Source of the DNA: Pisaster brevispinus
Taxonomy: Eukaryota > Echinodermata > Asteroidea > Forcipulatida > Asteriidae
Direction: 5' to 3'
Assembly: GCA_023634235.1 (NCBI GenBank)
Contig: JAMKCF010000019.1
Coordinates: 10,247,684-10,311,683 of the forward strand
DNA: 64,000 nt
A model generated the notes under the pieces. That model did not search any database, was not told the DNA's origin, and saw nothing but the letters and a program-made list of their open reading frames with translations. The position numbers were made by a program, and so were the translations under genes. Every line of letters begins with the position of its first letter. The first letter of the stretch is position 1. Positions 56,701-64,000 of the stretch are shown one piece after another.

Positions 56701-56727
56701 GTTAAGTAATAAACCACAAGGGAAACG

Positions 56728-56803
56728 GACTGGCATCCCCGAACAAAGATATTGACTAATAGGGAGACCGCCAATTACATAGGGATGGATAGCTCAGTTG
56801 GTA
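56728..56803 (+). mobile_element. Truncated tRNA-derived SINE (family 1) at the duplication junction
   Basis: GGACTGGCATCCCCGAACAA, AATAGGGAGACCGCCAATTA and GGATAGCTCAGTTGGTAGA (A box) are present. The B box is lost exactly where unit 2 begins (AAAATCTCACATTTTCATCC). Confidence 0.7.
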
Positions 56804-56845
56804 GAAAATCTCACATTTTCATCCCTCACAGTATAGATATATATA

Positions 56846-57417
56846 TATGATACAAAATAGATACAGTTATTGTCATTTACATGTTCCCTACACTTTTCTC
56901 TCTCTCAAAAAGTTTTTAAAAATCAACCTGTCTATAACCTATTCCCTCTGCAGAGGAATTAATAACCTGCTCTCTCTGCAGGTTCCTCTTGCTTGGTTTT
57001 AACCTCTTACACTGATTCTTTTATTCTATAGTTACTTCGATCTTGCCTCCTATTGTTAGTTGCATTTTCTTAAGTGGCTTGCCCTCTAATCTTACCCTTT
57101 CATGCTTCCCGCATTGTAATGCCTACAATGCGGTACCACTATTATGGTCCAGTGATCCAGCCTTTCACACTGACCATCCTTTGTTCTCACTTCTTCCCTC
57201 CTATAGGTTCTTAGCCAGTTAATTTACAACTCTGATTGGCTATATTTTCCCGCTTTTTTCTGGATACTCTCCCTTAATCCTTGCTCCTCTTTTTGCTATA
57301 AATGGATATGTTTGTGTTTGTTCTTGTTTATGCCTCTGACGAAGGTCCGGATTGGATCGAAAGCTAAGGCCATCTCCCCTACTAATTTATATATATAAAT
57401 TTATAAATTTATAAATT
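56846..57417. mobile_element. 0.57 kb insertion specific to unit 2, retroelement-like
   Basis: Absent from the matching place in unit 1, where the flanks are nearly joined. It holds a perfect 10-bp hairpin (CCGCATTGTA/TACAATGCGG, 57109-57133). Its end, CTCTGACGAAGGTCCGGATT then GGATCGAAAGC, resembles the CTGANGA...GAAA tail seen in Penelope-like retroelements. (TATA/AAATTTAT)n DNA borders it on the right. Confidence 0.5.
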
Positions 57418-58145
57418 TATATACATGTAGATGGTTTGGGTTGGTTTTATTGGTTTTATTACAGTCACGATCATTACATTAGTGCATTGACATTCATGGG
57501 CAATTGGCAACATTGTACAGTACGCCACCAACGTTCATAGAGGTATTAGTTCAGAGTGCATCTTGGGAAACGTTTAAATCTTGCGTGACTTCATAACGGA
57601 GTTTAAGTTAGTTGATCACAAATTGTCCGAAATGTTATGTGCATTTTCATCTTTAGAAAATAAAACTAGATTTTGTTTGTTTTCTACTCCGTGGGCTTGT
57701 CAGTATGATCGATGGTTATAAGCCCCTATACAAGCAATCTAATTTTGTTAAAGCAAGTCGACTGCTTTCTTTAAACATGACCTTACGAGGTCAAACTGAC
57801 AACTCTGTATCCTTTGTAAGAACATACAGTCAGAGAGCAATTTTAAAATGTCATTAATTTGTATACTACTAAATTAACCCACAAAGAACTGTACGCTCGA
57901 ATGTTGAAGAAAAAACAATTTGAGTAAAAAACACCTACGTCGATGGCAATGACGTCAAAGTCAAGGCAGTTCTATGATAACTTATTAATTAATGATTAAT
58001 TAATCAAAATATCTAGACAAATTAAAGCCACAATATATATTGTGCCGCCATCCAGGCAAGCACTAGCTATAGATTGTGCTCCGCGTTCATTGTGTTATCG
58101 CCTCATGACTCTTTGACCAATGGTGTTGACGCAAGCGACACGATT

Positions 58146-58403
58146 TGAATGCAATACTCTGAAATCTCTCGAGTAAGAATTGACCCGGAATCTGGATCTC
58201 AGGGGGCTTGGCCAACTTTTTGGTCAGTCTGACCCTAAACTTGTTTTCAATCAATGGGATTTGATCTCGGTTTCTGTGTCAGTTTGATCCATGACTGAGT
58301 CATTTTGATACCGAGTCCTGGTCGTACTGACCCCCGAAATGGGTCAGTTCCCACGGGTCCAAGAATCTAGATCAAATCGGACCCAGGAGTTTTCAGAGTG
58401 TAT
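58146..58403. mobile_element. GGGTCA-rich MITE, unit 2 copy
   Basis: Matches 50889-51135. The left end now reads ATACTCTGAAATCTC, while the right end GAGTTTTCAGAGTGT is intact, so decay followed the segmental duplication. Confidence 0.7.
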
Positions 58404-58662
58404 TAGTGCTGAAAGATAAGGGAGATCTAGAACAGTAATCTACAATTCAGGTGATCTAAGAAATCACATAATTTAGACCTACGTTATGGAGGCTAAAGTT
58501 GAAAGGAATCAGTTTCACTGGAGGTTTGCAGCACTAGTGAAAAGCACACACGAGTCTTTGAAGATTTTGAAGATCAACGACTGTCTTCGAAGGTTTAGAC
58601 CCCGAAACGTTTGCTGCTGTATTTTGCACAAACAGCAAGCTTTTTCTTCACTGTTTTCGCTA

Positions 58663-60216
58663 TTAATTTGGGGCTGAAGAGATGGTCTCTACCGCTGTAC
58701 CAGTCGCTACACTGTCAACCACCTGGTTCGAATCCCGCTGTCTGCAAAACAGCTCCTTGATCCCTTTACGGAACGGCTTGTTGGTCATGGTGTAAATGAC
58801 TGGATTCACACAGGAATTACCCACGGCTAAGATGACAGTGATGTGATGGAAAGGTCCTCCTGGAGCCATTGGAACGCCCAAATTGAAGAGTAGGAACCAG
58901 ACTTGGTTTGGAATCCAGCACACACCGAATGTGATGACGCAGGCCAGGAGTGTCTTCACCAGGGTCTGGGAGGCTCGGAGCTGCCACATCTCACGCTGGT
59001 CGCTCGGATTTAAACTCGAAGAGGCTGTAAAAGAAAGTGTAATCGTTATCATTATAATGTGAAATACACATTTACAAGACGACTCTTTACAATGGGACAT
59101 TTGCTCTTGTTGTTTTCGTTTTCTTTGTTCTTTTAGAACTGTTTTTGTAATTCGTCTCGTCCTTTCCCCTCTTTCTCCGACGTGATTTCCCGATAACAAA
59201 GACAGACTTCGCAATAAATTATTATTAAAAACAAATACACGGTTGGCAGTCGTCTAAAAGGCCGAAATAGCGAGAGAGTGAAATAAGTGCAGTTTATCCC
59301 GTAATGTTGCACTTAAAATCAACAAACTAAAAAAAAAAAATTTAAACTCGTCAATTTATTTTAATAGAATTTGAAAATGACACAAAAACAGTTTATCATT
59401 TTTAGGGCCTAAATGCATTCCAGAAAGATTTTTATTTTATTTTATGAATGCTTAATTTGTTCCAACATGGAATATAACATTAGGTACAATTAGTAAAAAC
59501 TAACCTGTTCGAACAGTTAACATCTTCACTTGTCTGTTGAGCGTTGAGATAACTTTCAGTTGCGCAACAATCATCACAATGAATGGAGCGAAGAAGTTGA
59601 TAGTGAAACTGTACAGGCCAAATGCCACCTGAGCTCCTCGGCTAGACCAGCCAACTCGGTGACAACCCAGTACTTCATCTTCTTCGTACAAAAAAAATTG
59701 TTGGAATCTTGTAATAACTGCAAAAATCCAACAAACAGCAATCATTCCGTATTTTTTTCGACTCGAGAACACCGTCTTGTATTTGTGCGGGTAGACGATG
59801 GCTATATAGCGCTCCAAATTGACCGCAGTCAAACCCAAGACTGACGTCGTTGTGAAAAACCAAAACAGGAACTCAGAAGTGTAAACTCGACACCAAACCT
59901 CACCGAATAACTCAGGGTTCGGAGTAGAGATGGGTCTAGATACTAGAAAATATGGGATGACCAGAACACAGACCATGAAATCTACAACGGAGAGATGCAC
60001 TAAGAAATCACTGGTATTAGACCGCAAGGCCGGCACACGGAGGAGTACAATGGCAACCAGCAAGTTACCAGCGATACCAACTACGCAGATCATGCATTTG
60101 AGAGCTAAGATGAACTTGGTGAAAGCATCGGTTTCTTCCGTAAGTACATCCTCGTCACTCTTCATTCCTTCGAAGAGAGCAGTAGGAAGAGTCGTACCGA
60201 ACCCAATTTCGTCCAT
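58663..60216 (-). CDS. GPCR D: orphan class A receptor, two exons, intact
   Basis: Exon 1 is 59505-60216 (donor GTTAGT) and exon 2 58663-59024 (acceptor TTTACAG), phase 1, giving 357 residues. I start at MDEIGFGTTLPTALFEG; the open frame extends upstream, but no ATG lies there. Key residues are intact: GNLL in TM1, LSVVD in TM2, WCRVY Cys, ERY, LGCHRVGW ECL2 Cys, CWIP, NSCVNPVIY and LFCRQ helix-8 Cys. N-terminus and ECL2 differ from A and B, placing C and D in a second subgroup. TM3 has FTTTSVLGLT where the others have FTMTS. Likely functional. Confidence 0.9.
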
Positions 60217-61439
60217 GCCGGTTGTTTTTGGCAACTGAGATTGTTTTTAGTGGAAATATTTGTTTGGAATTTCCTGCAAATTTTTCGATAAAATTCCAAC
60301 GTTATTTCCTCATCTGTTCTTGGACTGAGTTTATCAAGCGATCCACAACATCACTAGACACCGATTGAAGTTTTGCCTCTGTGGACACTGCAGGCTTTTA
60401 AAAAGGATGCATTTCTATTGGTGGGCTGCATTGACGTCGAGCAACTGATACTATCTTTTTCGATCAGTGAACAATAGGAAGTTGTCCTTCAATCTGTCCT
60501 ATAGCATTGTTAGATTGTAATTTCTCGTACACCCTTTCTGAAGGTAATACTATGAAGCTAAATCCAATCATATGATTTAATCAAATTGAGATCTAATTAC
60601 TAAGTACTCTTGCTAAGGAGCGGAAGAGATTGGAATAAATTTTCAAGAACGCACTTCAATTTTAACAAATTGCTGTGGCGAGCGTGTTAGGGAGCGTTAC
60701 AGGCATCCCAATCTAGGTTTTAGTCATTTTTCTGGAGGAGAATATCATCAACAACGTTGAAGCCACGACTTTTTCGTTGTGGGGGGGGGGGATGTGGAAT
60801 GGGTTTTGTCAGTGATGGAGTTTATGCTTTTATTATGGAAGGGAACGCTGCAGGGGGTCACATCCTCTTATGTTCTTGGCATTTTGTGGCCACAGTATAG
60901 CAATCCCGATTGCGATCCTTCGTTGTACATTAGATCAAACACTCATTTTCCACTTTTTCCCCCTTTTTTTTCTTTTTGTGAGCACTATCGCGATTTCTTC
61001 GTTGGGGGGCACCTGGGGGCATTGGACATCCCCCCAGCTACACCGCTGATCATCAACGCTACCACAGTTTCTTCCCCATCGTAGGCATAGTCACATTCTG
61101 AAAATTGTACTTAACTCCTGTCTTGTCCTCTCCTCGTTGTGTCTACAAAGAATTGTGGGATTCGAGCCAGTTGTAACACCTCAACACTTTCCTTGTGAGC
61201 CGCTAACTATAGCGATTGATTGCAGAAACTCTGCTACATTTGATGGGATTCAAGGACTTCTGCAACAAATCCATATCTGATTATCGATGAATGTTGTACG
61301 TCACAACGCTGCGGACTCAATTCAAAGCAAATCAGTCGATCAATCGATCAATCAGATTCAATCAAATGTATTTTCTATCTCGAAAACTTAGTTCTGCTAC
61401 AGATGTCTTCACGTATTTCGGCTAGTAGACGTGTTAACA

Positions 61440-61670
61440 GACAAAGTACCGGTCACAACACCGTCATCCACCTGGTTCGAATCCCGCTGTCTACAAAAAC
61501 AGCTCCCTGATCTCTTTACAGTATACGGCTTGTTGGTCATGGTGTAAATGACCGGATTCACACAGGAATTACCCACGGCTAAGATGACAGTGATGATATG
61601 GAAGGTGGACCCAAACCAGTTGAATATTCATATTAAAAAGCAGGGACCAAGTTGGCCCAAGTCAAGCATT
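61440..61670 (-). pseudogene. GPCR exon-2 remnant in unit 2
   Basis: Sister of 54385-54610. It retains NSCVNPVIYTMTNKP, then a different indel (TTTACAGTATACGGC against TTTACGTAATGGC in unit 1) and the same extra A in CTACAAAAACAGC. The shared lesion predates the segmental duplication; the other arose after it. Confidence 0.85.
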
Positions 61671-62706
61671 TGCATATAAGCATACCTTTAAAAGAAAATA
61701 CTCTGTCTTTAATGTCTGACACCAAATTACTTTCCGAGGTTGCCTACCTGGGATTGGACCTCCTTCGTCTAACAATGTGACTTCTATTGCATTATAATTG
61801 ACATTTAAGTCACATAATAACTAAGATGCATTATACAATTCCAACCCAGACGAAAACAAAAATGATGTAGTTAGGCGGCGTCAAAGAAACGTACTAAGTG
61901 TGTCACGTGTGTAAAAATGCAACCTTGATTCAAAATGATGAATGGACTGTAACACGCTAAAAGCAAATTCGGATTGTCGATATAGGTCAGCACTTGATGT
62001 TGGTTTAATGCGTTGCTCAAAGCTAGCTCTCAACCCAACAATAACCATGGATAGTACTAACACCCATGTATTTACAAACTCGTGACGTGGCTGGCCATGT
62101 TTAGTGTTGTTTCATCATGTACTACTATCTAGGTGAGATCTATGTTTTAAAGCGGGGGCACACCTAAGTTGTTTCAAATGTTGATCTAAAATCTAGTCCG
62201 CGCCTTCAATTGATACATAGGCCTACATGACAAAGTTTGATCCTCGTCGCTCATCGATCCTATAATATACATTTTGTTATTGTATACATGGGTTTTTTTC
62301 TTCTTAATTCTCTGAAATCTTTTAACAAGTATTATTTTCTAATATCGTTATTGAAACTCTAGAAACGTGAGCTATGCAATATCAATAATGTATCATTTTG
62401 TGAGTTATCATAATTATTAAATATGTGTTATGCAACATCGATAAGTACCGGTATATGATTATTTAAACTCTTGAAATATGAGTTGGGCAGTATCAATAAG
62501 TTTGTCATGAAATGTTACTCAAGATGAGTATGGAAATGGGAACTATTCAGTGTTGTATTCACGTCGTGTAAGTAGGCCTAGAAGTTAAATGTGCACTACC
62601 CACAAACTGCAGACTTTCAGACAAACAGACTTTTGTCACAGTGCAGCCGTCTGGGTTGTTCGGTCATTAAAATCAATGCTACCAAACCGACGCTGGAAGG
62701 GCAAAA

Positions 62707-62937
62707 TAGCTAGTCTGTTCCCCTTTTGGTTATACATGTATTGAGAATCAGTAGTCATCATTGCGTTTGAAGACATGGTACATGACAGAAATTGAGTCGG
62801 TATGGTTAGCATTTGGTGCTCCGAATGGGGCGTGGTGTACTCCCCTATTGTGTCTTCATTGTGTGCTTGGAATCATAGGAATTCTTTAGAGGAATTGGGG
62901 GGGGGGTACTTCTGTACAAGAGGAAAATACTATGTTA
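62707..62937. other. Micro-inverted block (unit 2 orientation)
   Basis: Runs TAGCTAGTCTGTTCCCCTTT ... AATACTATGTTA, the reverse complement of 55652-55862. It also has about 20 extra bases (TTCTGTACAAGAGGAAAA region) beside a poly-G run. Confidence 0.9.
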
Positions 62938-63770
62938 ATGTATGGGCACAGTACGGTTGATAGAGGCAATTTACAATTACTACAGTACGACATAACTAGT
63001 TTTTTGAAGAGGTTGTTTCTACTTTCAGAATATTATGGAAAATTGTCGATATTCTTCTCTCCTCAACTGTGTTGTCGACAGAAAAATAAAAGGCTATAAT
63101 GATTACAATGAACATTGCATGCGGGATAATTTTGGTTGATAAATCATAAAACAACAAAGGAATGTTTGTTTGTGTCACAAGAGGACGCTATATTTCGGCA
63201 CCCAGGTAATTACGCCATCCACCAGAGCCACTTTCCAAGTTGGAATCTAAGTATGTAAGATATGTTAACTTATTTTAGAAGTGGCGGACTTAATTTTTTA
63301 AATAAGGTTGCAGTTGGAGTATTATTGTTTAGTACATTCGGGAGCGTAGCAAAGTATTGTTTATCAATACGTTTAGCATGAAAAAGAAAGGTTTTGTTAC
63401 GGAAACAAAGATCGAAGGGGTAGAAATTTTTCAGTTGGGTGCGGCAGCATGGCGGAGCGGTAGCTCCCTCTTGACTAAATTATAATCAAATACCAATATT
63501 CCCACAGTATGAGACGATTTACCTACAAATCATAAATTGTTGTAAGACGATAGATTCGGCGATAGCCAAGAGGGGGCAGAACAGCGGTAGCTTTATGAAT
63601 CAGCCGGTGGTCAATTCATTGACTTTGGGCAGAAAATTAATTATGCATTATTTCTAGGCTAAAAAAAGACGCCGGCAGAGAATTCTTCATACCCATGTAT
63701 AGTTGAAACAATGGTCAAAATTATGTTTTAATGTACAAGTGTGCATGCAAACTATTGGAGTGTCATAAAT

Positions 63771-64000
63771 AGTAATATTACTGAATTTTAACTTATATTT
63801 TGTATAAAGTCTAGTAATATTAACCTTGAAGTGAGCTGTTGCCAATGCGAATGTTAGTTATGATCATATTAATGCAGTATTTTCAGGGCTACTTTTATGG
63901 ACTTCAGTTATTTAGTCCCAGCAAGGGTAAAAGGACTAAAAGGAAGAAAAGAATCGTAACAGGACAACATAAAATTCACAGGGAAGTAAGGCAGCATATC
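63771..64000. other. Sequence beyond the duplication, no gene seen
   Basis: The match to unit 1 stops after GGAGTGTC. The remaining 230 bases are AT-rich, with no splice-supported frame or recognised repeat. Confidence 0.5.

Larger units (their letters stand above)
56803..63770. repeat. Segmental tandem duplication, unit 2
   Basis: Direct repeat of 50479-56700. It carries the intact receptor D. Differences from unit 1 include an extra 0.57 kb at 56846-57417, extra sequence near 57600-57960, a single rather than double poly-C block, and the inverted block at 62707-62937. Confidence 0.9.

Noticed and set aside
59500..60234. Upstream start for GPCR D giving MPKTTGMDEI
   Set aside because: The codon at 60234 is TTG, not ATG. 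The first ATG in frame is at 60216, matching the start of GPCR C.

Overview
The window is animal nuclear DNA. Genes are split by GT-AG introns, there is no operon structure, and most of the sequence is AT-rich introns and intergenic DNA full of short DNA transposons, tRNA-derived SINEs, LINE 3' ends and minisatellites. The protein content (a SEL1L orthologue with a Gln-rich insert and a lineage-specific GPCR cluster), the abundant ACATGTAC-type words and the palindromic GGGCCCAATTTCAT-type MITE all suggest a marine deuterostome invertebrate, most likely an echinoderm. That taxonomic call is inference.

Region 1 (1-29.1 kb) is the minus-strand gene SEL1L (HRD3), the ER-membrane adaptor of the HRD1 ERAD ubiquitin ligase. 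I resolved 13 coding exons with agreeing splice sites and phases, from the signal-peptide exon (ATG at 29126) to an exon ending at 10542. They give 853 codons carrying about seven Sel1-like repeats. The last Sel1 repeats, the membrane helix and the stop codon were not found and probably lie left of position 1. One exon (26537-27880) encodes about 450 residues of mostly Gln/His/Pro-rich sequence. The introns hold several tandem arrays and many mobile elements.

Region 2 (29.1-35 kb) separates SEL1L from the GPCRs. It holds a possible small divergent gene (29849-30229, apparently frameshifted), a roughly 1 kb TA-flanked inverted-repeat element (30417-31442), CTCF-like motifs, and two 39-45 bp perfect-hairpin insertions that each carry an exact 8-bp target-site duplication and share the same terminus.

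Region 3 (35-64 kb) is a tandem cluster of two-exon, minus-strand rhodopsin-class GPCR genes. Three appear intact: A (35300-36814), B (44081-46567) and D (58663-60216). One (C, 51405-53015) is broken by a one-base deletion in TM1. Three decayed remnants lie at 43210-43828, 54385-54610 and 61440-61670. All full copies share a phase-1 intron in intracellular loop 3. GPCR C plus a remnant, and GPCR D plus a remnant, sit in a recent direct tandem duplication (about 50479-56700 and 56803-63770). The two copies differ by a 0.2 kb inversion, a 0.57 kb insertion and local copy-number changes. Between GPCR A and B lies a foldback-like element (37289-38760) whose inverted arms are built from 42-bp subrepeats.

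Nothing suggests that SEL1L and the GPCRs cooperate; they appear to be chance neighbours. The window's main novelty is its mobile DNA and the birth-and-death evolution of the receptor cluster.
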